Origin: Fibrobacteraceae bacterium
GTDB lineage: Bacteria > Fibrobacterota > Fibrobacteria > Fibrobacterales > Fibrobacteraceae
Direction: 5' to 3'
DNA: 5,316 nt
Assembly: GCA_023231365.1 (NCBI GenBank)
Contig: JALNVO010000197.1
Span: 1-5,316 of the forward strand
Positions 1 to 5,136 of this stretch are shown here, piece after piece. Made by a program: the position numbers and the translations under genes. The stretch's first letter is position 1. Every line of letters begins with the position of its first letter. A model generated the notes under the pieces. The model made no database searches and was not told the DNA's origin. It saw only the letters and a list, made by a program, of their open reading frames with translations.

Positions 1-180
1 AAGCCCAAAAAGAGTGCTCCGGGTAAAAGGATTTTCTCCGCTTTCCCCCGTTCTAACCGCAAACCAAGGAATGGAATCTCCCTTTAAAACGGAAGGCAGC
101 GGAAGCGTCTCCGACGGAGCACAGAAGGCCATCGCCACACCCAGCAGAGACAACAGAAGTCCCCGAGAAAGATGATTCAC
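1..180 (-). CDS. Exported protein of unknown function, N-terminal part only
   Basis: This minus-strand frame starts with GTG at 180-178 and stays open for exactly 60 codons to the window edge, so the 3' part is missing. The start is chosen because GGAGGA lies 5 nt upstream and the GTG overlaps the TGA of the previous gene as GTGA, the usual layout of translational coupling. The first 21 residues (MNHLSRGLLLSLLGVAMAFCA) look like a type I signal peptide: one basic residue, a leucine-rich core and a small-residue cleavage region near AMA or FCA. The Cys at 20 follows Phe, so it is a poor lipobox and I do not call a lipoprotein. The visible mature part is polar and I do not recognise it. Its place as third gene of a lipoprotein operon suggests an envelope role (inference). 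Confidence 0.75.
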   Translation of the reverse strand, partial: MNHLSRGLLLSLLGVAMAFCAPSETLPLPSVLKGDSIPWFAVRTGESGENPFTRSTLFGL

Positions 181-1217
181 AAGATCCTCCATTGGTCAAG
201 ACTCTGAATCCATTCGTTCCAAAAGGAGGCCACTTTTAATTTTTCAAACAACCGCTGCAGAGCTTCGTCTTCATTATAGCGCCCAATGCCCCGTACTGCG
301 GATGCCTGCAGAAGAAAGTAATTCTCTCCGCTGCACGAGCGACCGCGCAAAGCCGGTTGGTAAACGCACTCTATCCCGAGTGCCGTGCCGCGGCATGTCG
401 GCGATGCCGATTCCAGACTCAGGCGGAGCCCTTCCGTGCATTCTCCCGTTTCCATCTTGTAATGGGAAGAAAGTCCTGCGAAGATCACGGCCGAGCCTTC
501 GTCGTCTTGCGCCGGGGGAGTCCAGAAGAAAGCATAATGGGAACGGAAACGGTCATAGTTTGCAACCATCCTCGCGTAATCGGTTCCTATGGAATCGTCT
601 TCATCCGCATTCCCGAGCAGACTGGATATGGAATGCCTCACCGCCAGGTACCGCACATAAAGCGGCTCCGCCGTTCCCCGTGCATTCTTTTTGAGCAAGG
701 GATGTTCCTGGGAAAGTTCTGCGTTTATGGCCATCAGAAGGGAATCCGACAGTATGCGCAATTCCTGACGCATGGGAGCCGTCGCATCGGCTCTTGACAT
801 GCAGGCGACGATCCCCACCCGGTTTCCCTGTCTCAGGGTCTCCACCGGTCGCGCATCTTCTCCATTCACGAGATGCGTTGTCTGATACACTTCCGAAGTC
901 CACCGTGAACTGAGTCTCTCGTTCCCATTCAAAAGCTGCTGGTACTTTGCCGACCGGGTCTGTGCGGAAACCGTCGCCGACACCTGAAGCGATATCTGGG
1001 ATCGCGCCTCGGCGAGCGCCGTTTCGGCATTCGGGCCCGTTCCCACCCCGCGCAGATCGTCAGGCGAAGGACATGAGATTCCGTCGAGCGCCGCCGGCAG
1101 CTCGGGTTCCTGCGCTTTTGCCACAGGAGGAGAAGCCTGCTTTGTTTCAGCGCATCCAAGGCAGAACAGAAAAACCATGAAGAGCATGATCCTTTTTGCC
1201 CATTGAATGCGGCTCAT
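177..1217 (-). CDS. LPP20-like lipoprotein with internal repeat, 346 aa
   Basis: This is a predicted membrane-anchored lipoprotein. The signal peptide is basic (R3, K8, R9) followed by a hydrophobic core and ends in FCLGC, so C22 should be lipidated; the -3 residue is Cys rather than Leu, which is slightly unusual. Residues about 56-145 resemble LPP20-type domains: an RGVGTG motif followed by an Ala-rich helix (ETALAEARSQI). A related motif recurs near the C-terminus (RGIGRYNEDEAL, 309-320), suggesting a second copy of the fold. Four cysteines at 260-295 could form disulfides. I chose ATG at 1217 because GGAG lies 5 nt upstream; a GTG five codons earlier (1232) is possible but has no well-placed site. 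It follows the 190-aa lipoprotein gene by 47 nt and overlaps the next gene by 4 bp, so all three are probably one operon. The molecular function is unknown. Confidence 0.85.
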   Translation of the reverse strand: MSRIQWAKRIMLFMVFLFCLGCAETKQASPPVAKAQEPELPAALDGISCPSPDDLRGVGTGPNAETALAEARSQISLQVSATVSAQTRSAKYQQLLNGNERLSSRWTSEVYQTTHLVNGEDARPVETLRQGNRVGIVACMSRADATAPMRQELRILSDSLLMAINAELSQEHPLLKKNARGTAEPLYVRYLAVRHSISSLLGNADEDDSIGTDYARMVANYDRFRSHYAFFWTPPAQDDEGSAVIFAGLSSHYKMETGECTEGLRLSLESASPTCRGTALGIECVYQPALRGRSCSGENYFLLQASAVRGIGRYNEDEALQRLFEKLKVASFWNEWIQSLDQWRIL

Positions 1218-1251
1218 ATCGACTCCGGACACATAAAGTAAAGCGATTCCT

Positions 1252-1265
1252 AGTTCGTAAGAACT
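1252..1265. repeat. Small perfect hairpin at lipoprotein gene junction
   Basis: AGTTC and GAACT form a 5-bp stem with a GTAA loop just past and touching the TAA stop of the 190-aa lipoprotein gene, inside the 47-nt spacer before the next gene. There is no T run after it in the direction of transcription, so it does not look like a terminator. It could mark an mRNA processing or stability site that sets different levels of the two lipoproteins, or be chance. Confidence 0.3.
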
Positions 1266-1837
1266 TATTTAGTGAACTTTTCCTTGTAAGCCGCAACAGC
1301 CTTGTCCATACGGGCCTGCATATCCGCCGATTCCGCGCGCAGCTCAAATTCCTTCTGGCTTTCATTTGCCGCTTCAAGAGCCTTCTTGAAAAGCTCCGGA
1401 TTCATCACCATCAGCGAGTAGATCTTGTACTGGCCGAGAGAATCGTTGAATTGCGTTATTGTCTTGTAAATGGTCGATCCGCTGATTTCCTGCTGGGTGA
1501 GCTCGTTTGCCTTTTCTTCCCAGAGTTTTTGAGCATCGCCGTTCACATTCTTCGCATACGCTTCCTTGTAGCGTTCCACGAGAGTCTTCATCGATTCGGC
1601 AAGCTTTGTCCGGGCCTCGTCCGCGGATTGTGACCGGGCGACCATTTCATCCGTCGAAATCCCGATGCCGATTCCGCAGGGAATATCCTTGGACTCCATA
1701 TCCTGCTTCATAGATTCCAGTTCAGTCGCCGGCGTTTCCACCGTCTCGAACCCCTTGCTGGACGCTTTCTGGGTAGAACTCGCGCATGCAGTGAACAGCA
1801 TCGCTGCGGTGAGACATAAAAAAAGGATGTTTTTCAT
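1265..1837 (-). CDS. LPP20-like lipoprotein, 190 aa
   Basis: This is the first gene of the minus-strand envelope operon. The N-terminus MKNILFLCLTAAMLFTAC is a classic type II signal peptide, with a lipobox FTAC and C18 as lipidated residue; the following ASST would favour outer-membrane sorting in many diderms. Residues about 52-125 fit the LPP20 family: C-G-I-G-I-G, then an Ala/Glu-rich helix (SADEARTKLAESMKTL), then a strand segment (ISGSTIYKTITQF) and an IYSLMVM strand. The last 45 residues are charged and Ala-rich, probably a long helix or coiled coil. The start is supported by AGAGG 6 nt upstream of ATG. The domain is known from Helicobacter Lpp20 and many uncharacterised lipoproteins; no enzymatic activity is implied. 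The neighbouring 346-aa protein seems a larger paralogue, so the pair may act together in the envelope (inference). Confidence 0.88.
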   Translation of the reverse strand: MKNILFLCLTAAMLFTACASSTQKASSKGFETVETPATELESMKQDMESKDIPCGIGIGISTDEMVARSQSADEARTKLAESMKTLVERYKEAYAKNVNGDAQKLWEEKANELTQQEISGSTIYKTITQFNDSLGQYKIYSLMVMNPELFKKALEAANESQKEFELRAESADMQARMDKAVAAYKEKFTK

Positions 1838-2008
1838 TGTTACCTCTTGGGTTTAGTTTTTATTCATCTTGGTATGCAATCTATTAACTGCAAAAATATG
1901 TGTGAAAAATAGTCATTATTTATTAAGAATGCAACCATTTGTTTTCATAAATGATTGTTTTTATTTAAAATGCAGCCTATTGAATCTTAAAAAGGATAGT
2001 CCCGCGCC

Positions 2009-2093
2009 ATACACCCCACTCTCTAACTTCAGGCAAAATGCCCGATTTAAGGTATCCAAAACGAGGGGGGTATAGTCGTTTGTAATTCCCCCC
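2009..2093 (+). other. Possible structured RNA or mobile-element remnant with competing stems
   Basis: A left arm ATAC-A-CCCC-A-CTC (2009-2021) can pair with GAG-G-GGGG-GTAT (2063-2073), leaving one bulge and one mismatch, about 11 pairs in all. The enclosed loop carries a small GGCA-AAA-TGCC hairpin (2032-2042). The same G6 run (2065-2070) can instead pair with the C6 run at 2088-2093, so two folds exclude each other. This is either a regulatory leader-like RNA, an imperfect terminal inverted repeat of a small element, or chance in a G/C-run segment. No T run follows on the plus strand, so neither fold is a standard terminator. No known riboswitch class is recognised. Confidence 0.25.
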
Positions 2094-2221
2094 GAAAAAT
2101 AAAAGGTGTCATAAATAGGAATGCCAGTACATTGGCCCCCTTAAAAGAAAATTTTCTCTTAATTAGACTAAAGATGAAAATTTTTGATTTAAAATAGATG
2201 AAAATTGTAAAATAAAACCGA

Positions 2222-2255
2222 TTTCTGCATTTTTTATGCGAAAACGTGCTATATT
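2222..2255 (+). promoter_or_regulatory. Extended -10 promoter with inverted repeat for the ATPase/RloB operon
   Basis: TGCTATATT at 2247-2255 is an extended -10 (TGn plus TATATT), which would start transcription near 2262 and leave about a 15-nt leader before the ATG at 2277. The -35 position has no good hexamer, as is common for extended -10 promoters. Overlapping it is an inverted repeat TTTC-T-GCAT / ATGCGAAA (2222-2230 and 2236-2243, 5-nt loop, one bulged T), a plausible operator site. Confidence 0.5.
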
Positions 2256-2276
2256 GCCATAAAATATGGGAGAAAT

Positions 2277-3545
2277 ATGCTAATTCAGTTCACCATAAAT
2301 AATTATCGTTCTATTAAGGACACCCTGACTTTCAGCATGGTGTCGGGCCGGAAAAATAAAGGATTTTGCTTTAAGGAACGGAACCTAAAGCTTCTACCTA
2401 GCGCAGTATTGTACGGAGCAAATGCCAGTGGTAAAAGCAACATCCTAATGGCATTCAGGTTTATGAGATCTATGGTCCTGAACTCGCACAAGGTGGTGCA
2501 GTCCACGGATACGCTTTTGCACGATCCGTTCCTGCTTTCCTCGGAGACGGAAGATTCTTCCAGTTCGTTCGAAGTTGTGTTTCTGCAGAAAGGGGTGAAG
2601 TACAGATACGGCTTCGAAGCTGACGCCACGACAGTGTATTCCGAATGGCTTTTCGCGGATACGAACGGGAAGGAAGCGAAGCTTTTTTCCCGGGACGCTA
2701 AGGATGATGAATTCTATGTGAACCAAGAAAAATTTAAAGAGGGAAAGGGCCTGAAGGTTCTTCCGAACAGCCTGTTTATCTGGAAGTGTGACCAGGAAGG
2801 AGGGCCTGTTTCAAAGGAGATCCTAGACTGGTTCAAGAAGGTCAAGTATCTGGATGGCATGAAATCTTCCAAATATCTCACATACTCATTCAACAAGATG
2901 TATGACGCGGATTTCAGAGCGGAGATTGTGAAACTGGTGAAGGCCGCAGATCTCGGGATACAGGACATCAACGTGGAAAAAAAAGAGGTTCCGGCATCAT
3001 CTCTCATTGACGATCTTTCCCTGCCGAGCAAGCTGAAAGAGGCGATAATGTCCAGCACTTCGCCGCTAATGGAGATCGGAATTAGAACTGTGCATGGTAA
3101 AACGGATGCGGAGGGCCGTATTTTTGGGACCAGTGAGTTCGATCTCCAATCCAAGGAGTCCAAAGGAACGCAGAAGTTCTTTTGCCTGTCCGCGCCTTTC
3201 ATAGAGACCCTTAAAAATGGAGGCGTCTTAGTGGTGGACGAACTAGACGCGAGCCTGCACCCAATGCTTACGATGGCGCTAGCGAGCTTGTTTGGACAAA
3301 AAAATATTAACACAAGCAATGCACAACTCATTTTTGCTACGCATGACACGAATCTGCTGAGGATGAGCCTGTTTGACAGGTCCCAGATATGGTTTGTGGA
3401 AAAGGATCCCATCGAAGGTACCCATGTCGCTTCGCTTTCCGAATACAAGGATGTGAGGGCGACTGCTGATATCGGGAAGATGTATATCCAGGGTAAGTTC
3501 GGCGCGATTCCGTACGTCGGCGACTTTTTCAAAGAGGAGCCGTGA
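2277..3545 (+). CDS. rloA: AAA/ABC-type ATPase, RloA/AbiLi-like, 422 aa
   Basis: This is a soluble ATPase of the AAA_15/AAA_21 (OLD/SMC-like) group. The N-terminus (MLIQFTINNYRSIKD) is the usual first strand of these proteins. Walker A is GANASGKS at 47-54 (K53). An ABC-signature-like segment SKGTQKFF lies at 295-302, Walker B VLVVDELD at 317-324 (D321, E322), the D-loop ASLHP follows at 325-329, and the switch histidine is in ATHD at 354-357. The insert between Walker A and the signature (about 60-290) holds the variable lid/coil part. The C-terminus has a YIQGKFGAIPYVGDFF motif typical of such defence ATPases. The start has GGGAG 4 nt upstream. The stop is 1 nt before the ATG of rloB, so the two should be co-translated. 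Known two-gene partners of this kind include RloA-RloB and AbiLi-AbiLii; the ATPase is probably the sensor or regulator of the RloB effector (inference). Exact family assignment is less sure than the ATPase fold. Confidence 0.9.
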   Translation: MLIQFTINNYRSIKDTLTFSMVSGRKNKGFCFKERNLKLLPSAVLYGANASGKSNILMAFRFMRSMVLNSHKVVQSTDTLLHDPFLLSSETEDSSSSFEVVFLQKGVKYRYGFEADATTVYSEWLFADTNGKEAKLFSRDAKDDEFYVNQEKFKEGKGLKVLPNSLFIWKCDQEGGPVSKEILDWFKKVKYLDGMKSSKYLTYSFNKMYDADFRAEIVKLVKAADLGIQDINVEKKEVPASSLIDDLSLPSKLKEAIMSSTSPLMEIGIRTVHGKTDAEGRIFGTSEFDLQSKESKGTQKFFCLSAPFIETLKNGGVLVVDELDASLHPMLTMALASLFGQKNINTSNAQLIFATHDTNLLRMSLFDRSQIWFVEKDPIEGTHVASLSEYKDVRATADIGKMYIQGKFGAIPYVGDFFKEEP

Positions 3546-3546
3546 C

Positions 3547-4245
3547 ATGGCCCGCAGGAGACACCTTGACAGTTGGAGAGATTATCGGAGCACGCCCCAA
3601 AAAATAGGCTCTCGGAAAGAGGGCTTTCGCCGGACTCGTCTGTTGGCCCTGCTCGCCTGCGAAGGTGACGATACAGAACCTCAGTATTTCAGGGATATGT
3701 TCAGTTTGCTCATAAAAAAGAAGGCACTATCACCGAGTTCTTTTATAATCGCACCGCATAAGCACACTGATCCAATGGGGGTCCTTGATGATTTGTTGAA
3801 ATACAGCGGTCCGTTGAGGGAAACATATAAAGATTTCTCGTTGCGTTGGATCGTTATTGACCGGGACGAGGAAAGAACCAACGGTGGCGGGCATACGCTT
3901 GGAAATTTCAATACCGCGCTCTCTCGTGCTGAAGCTAAGAATGTTAAGGTCGCTTGGTCTAATCCATGTTTTGAAATTTGGTATTTGCTTCATTTCCAGT
4001 ATCGGCAAACTTTCATAAATAGGGATGAATTGCTCAAAGAACTTCCAAAAATCATTGAAAAGCCATATGCAAAGAATACTCCCGGTATGTTCGAGTATCT
4101 GCTCCCGCATATCAACACGGCAAAAAGGAACGCGGAAAAGCTGTCGAAAATGAATCAAGTTCCGGCAGATGCAAATCCTGGAACCAAGATGCATGAATTG
4201 ATCGATGCCTTTGAAAAAGAGATAGGCGTAATTATCCAGCAGTAG
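3547..4245 (+). CDS. rloB: RloB-domain (TOPRIM-like) protein, 232 aa
   Basis: RloB family proteins are small proteins with a TOPRIM-like metal-binding core, usually encoded after an ATPase. The conserved pattern is present in order: ACEGDDTEPQYF at 37-48 with the likely metal-binding Glu (E39), the DxD motif in VIDRDEE at 103-109 (D105, D107), the family hallmark SNPCFEIWYLLHF at 138-150, and the C-terminal NPGTKMHELI at 210-219. The N-terminus (1-30) is strongly basic and may contact nucleic acid. The length is normal for the family and no key residue is missing, so the gene seems intact. GAGGAG lies 7 nt upstream of the ATG. It is known that AbiLii of the lactococcal AbiL phage-resistance system carries this domain and that rloB is often found inside type I restriction loci. 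Here no restriction genes are visible. A nuclease effector controlled by the ATPase is my inference; the substrate is unknown. Confidence 0.92.
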   Translation: MARRRHLDSWRDYRSTPQKIGSRKEGFRRTRLLALLACEGDDTEPQYFRDMFSLLIKKKALSPSSFIIAPHKHTDPMGVLDDLLKYSGPLRETYKDFSLRWIVIDRDEERTNGGGHTLGNFNTALSRAEAKNVKVAWSNPCFEIWYLLHFQYRQTFINRDELLKELPKIIEKPYAKNTPGMFEYLLPHINTAKRNAEKLSKMNQVPADANPGTKMHELIDAFEKEIGVIIQQ

Positions 4246-4310
4246 ACGGTCTTTTCGCATACGCCCAGGAGCAGGGCGGTTTCCTTTGGCGAAATATATT
4301 TCCTGGTCAT
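4155..4310 (-). pseudogene. Truncated excisionase-like helix-turn-helix gene
   Basis: Reading left from ATG at 4310, the first 26 codons give MTRKY then ISPKETALLLGVCEKTVYCWI, which closely follows the HTH_17/excisionase (MerR-like) pattern: a start strand, K-E-x-A helix, L-L-G-V turn, and recognition helix K-T-V-Y-x-W-I. A normal member would continue with a G-x-I-P wing and an R-rich strand. Here the frame instead enters the 3' end of rloB antisense near 4233-4245 and finishes with unrelated residues at a TGA (4157-4155). The real homology therefore spans about 4233-4310 and the 3' half is lost. The upstream site is weak (AAGGA 12 nt away). It may be a leftover of a mobile-element excisionase or small regulator cut by arrival of the ATPase/RloB module. 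Divergence by chance cannot be fully excluded, as only about 22 residues match. Confidence 0.55.
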
Positions 4311-4314
4311 TGTT

Positions 4315-4440
4315 TTATGTTTTCCTTCGGCCCCTCATCGGGCGACATCTGAATTGATGCCCCTTCTTGGGGCCTGAGGGAGAACCAGCCGCGCCGCATG
4401 CCGCGATTTCCCGCGCATTTTCTTTAATTTCTTTATCCAC
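4315..4440 (-). CDS. Possible small protein, 41 aa
   Basis: A 41-codon minus-strand frame starts with GTG at 4440, preceded by GGAGAGG at a 6-nt spacing, a strong site for such a short frame. The product begins VDKEIKENAREIAA and ends in a basic Arg/Lys-rich tail; it is not recognised. It ends 4 nt before the ATG of the truncated helix-turn-helix gene, so the two could have been one operon. It is divergent from the DUF4258 gene and could share its control region. No homology is evident, and chance or a decayed gene end remain possible. Confidence 0.3.
   Translation of the reverse strand: MDKEIKENAREIAACGAAGSPSGPKKGHQFRCRPMRGRRKT
4332..4380. repeat. Compact branched inverted-repeat structure
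   Basis: An outer stem CCCTCA/TGAGGG (4332-4337 with 4375-4380) encloses two adjacent hairpins. One is CATC/GATG with loop TGAATT (4346-4359). The other is GCCCC/GGGGC with loop TTCTT (4359-4373). They share one base, so one pair must give way. The result is a small three-way-junction shape of 49 nt in an otherwise gene-poor segment. It could be a folded recombination site, a repeat unit, or mRNA structure. No T run follows, so it is not a normal terminator. Confidence 0.3.
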
Positions 4441-4478
4441 CGAAGACCTCTCCGTTTATTTATGAGGTGCTTTCTCTT

Positions 4479-4512
4479 TTGTATTGACAAAAGCAATACA
4501 ATGAACTATATT
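4479..4512 (+). promoter_or_regulatory. Strong promoter with overlapping operator for the toxin-antitoxin pair
   Basis: TTGACA (4484-4489) is a perfect -35, followed by a 17-nt spacer and TATATT (4507-4512) as -10. A perfect inverted repeat TTGTATTG / CAATACAA (4479-4486 and 4494-4501, 7-nt spacer) covers the -35 and most of the spacer, ending 5 nt before the -10, a position where a bound repressor would block polymerase. The start site is expected close to the ATG at 4519, so the mRNA should have no or almost no leader. The repressor is likely the RHH-type protein of the operon (inference from the usual autoregulation of such pairs). Confidence 0.8.
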
Positions 4513-4518
4513 TGAGAC

Positions 4519-4743
4519 ATGAACATCAAGATCAGTCAACATGCAAAAGAACGGATGGAGCAAAGAGGGATCTCCGAAAGCGAAATTATCGCTTTGTTCA
4601 AGGAAGAACGCTTTGACAGGTTCGTTGATTCCGAAAAAGATGATTCTGTTGTCATCGTTGACAAAGTCGTCAATGGCAAAAAATGGAGATTCGTTTACAA
4701 CAAGTTGACAAAGACAATAATCACTTGCTTTCCTAGGAGGTAA
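4519..4743 (+). CDS. DUF4258-family protein, putative toxin, 74 aa
   Basis: The short protein shows the DUF4258 pattern: an N-terminal SQHAKERMEQRGISESEI helix with H8, R12 and R16, a central strand region (VVIVDKVVNGKKWRFVYN, 44-61) and a final strand IITCFP. Proteins of this family are compact, RelE-like in predicted fold, and often sit next to an antitoxin-like gene; an RNase toxin role is plausible but unproven. There is no Shine-Dalgarno site, since the -10 box ends only 6 nt before the ATG, so translation is probably leaderless. The gene for the RHH-like protein starts 6 nt after its stop. The order toxin first, antitoxin second resembles BrnTA and HigBA rather than most type II pairs. 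The gene looks complete. Confidence 0.8.
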   Translation: MNIKISQHAKERMEQRGISESEIIALFKEERFDRFVDSEKDDSVVIVDKVVNGKKWRFVYNKLTKTIITCFPRR

Positions 4744-4749
4744 TGAAAC

Positions 4750-5070
4750 ATGGCTACTGTTAAATTCGTCAAAAATACTCCTGAAAACTTGGCTCTTGCT
4801 GCTAAGTACGAAAAGATGACCGATGCCGAATGGAAGGCCTTTGACCGCAGGTCGGAAAAGGAAGGGCGCGTCGTCCGCGACGCCGCCTTGGAAGAAGGAA
4901 TCCGCATGCTGGATAACCGCAGGAAACGCATGGTCTCAATGCGGATCGATCCCGCCATCATCCGCCTGCTGAAGGCGAAGGCCGAAAAGGTCGGCATCCC
5001 ATACCAGACGCTCGCGGCGAGCGTGCTCAAACGCTACGCCGAAGGAAATCTTGATATCATGTCGGCGTGA
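4750..5070 (+). CDS. CopG/RHH-like antitoxin, 106 aa
   Basis: The C-terminal segment at 61-99 fits the ribbon-helix-helix type seen in CopG- and BrnA-like antitoxins: strand MVSMRID, helix PAIIRLLKAKAEKVG, then IPYQTLAASVLKRYAEG. The sequence KAKAEKxGIPYQTL is a common signature of antitoxins paired with RelE- or BrnT-like toxins. The N-terminal 60 residues are charged and probably wrap the toxin (inference), which would be the reverse of the order seen in CopG itself. AGGAGG at 4735-4740 sits inside the end of the upstream gene, 9 nt before the ATG. An earlier ATG at 4743 overlaps the stop but leads only to a six-codon frame. The RHH dimer is the natural candidate to bind the inverted repeat at 4479-4501 and repress the operon. 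Confidence 0.83.
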   Translation: MATVKFVKNTPENLALAAKYEKMTDAEWKAFDRRSEKEGRVVRDAALEEGIRMLDNRRKRMVSMRIDPAIIRLLKAKAEKVGIPYQTLAASVLKRYAEGNLDIMSA

Positions 5071-5104
5071 AGAGCCTTCTGGCGTTCTTCTCGATGATTT
5101 TTTA

Positions 5105-5136
5105 TTTATGCGAATATGCGCATAAACGCGTATATT
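5105..5136 (+). promoter_or_regulatory. Second promoter-operator with the same layout
   Basis: A perfect inverted repeat TTTATGCG / CGCATAAA (5105-5112 and 5119-5126, 6-nt spacer), which includes the palindrome TATGCGCATA at 5115-5124, ends 4 nt before a TATATT -10 box (5131-5136). The -35 position (ATGCGA at 17 nt) is weak. The sequence from the -10 to the following ATG, TATATTTAAGACATG, is identical to that of the toxin gene at 4507-4521 in 14 of 15 bases. The operator bases differ, so a different repressor would be expected. Confidence 0.5.

Larger units (their letters stand above)
1838..2276. other. 439-bp AT-rich intergenic region between divergent operons
   Basis: No convincing gene lies here. 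A 68-codon plus-strand frame (1869-2075) has no Shine-Dalgarno site and no recognisable protein pattern. The region must hold the promoter of the leftward lipoprotein operon; the best guess is TTGCAT - 17 nt - TATTTT on the minus strand, with the -10 at 1911-1906, but the match is poor. The middle (about 2000-2140) is richer in G+C and contains matching C and G runs described separately. The right end (2140-2246) is very AT-rich, has several AAAATTTT-like tracts that would bend DNA, and leads into the promoter of the ATPase operon. Confidence 0.7.

Noticed and set aside
1869..2075. 68-codon plus-strand frame in the divergent spacer
   Set aside because: It has no ribosome site, an odd composition and no recognisable pattern; its end merely reads through the G/C-run segment.
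1838..2276. CRISPR array or tRNA gene in the spacer
   Set aside because: No regularly spaced direct repeats and no cloverleaf or conserved T-loop sequence could be found.
2714..3532. Long minus-strand frame (272 codons) opposite the ATPase gene
   Set aside because: The opposite strand encodes Walker A, Walker B and switch motifs in order; this frame is a shadow with Ser/Phe-rich antisense composition.
3730..4260. Long minus-strand frame (176 codons) opposite rloB
   Set aside because: It lies wholly antisense to a gene with clear RloB motifs and shows no protein pattern of its own.
4262..4290. Possible rho-independent terminator after rloB (CGCCC/GGGCG, loop of 7, then GTTTCCTTT)
   Set aside because: The stem is only 5 bp, the tail is interrupted by C, and the same bases code for the L-L-L-G-V turn of the helix-turn-helix remnant on the other strand.
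5071..5104. Possible terminator after the antitoxin gene (GCC-TTCT-GGC then a T6 run)
   Set aside because: The stem has three pairs and the T run lies about 14 nt away, too weak and too far for an intrinsic terminator.
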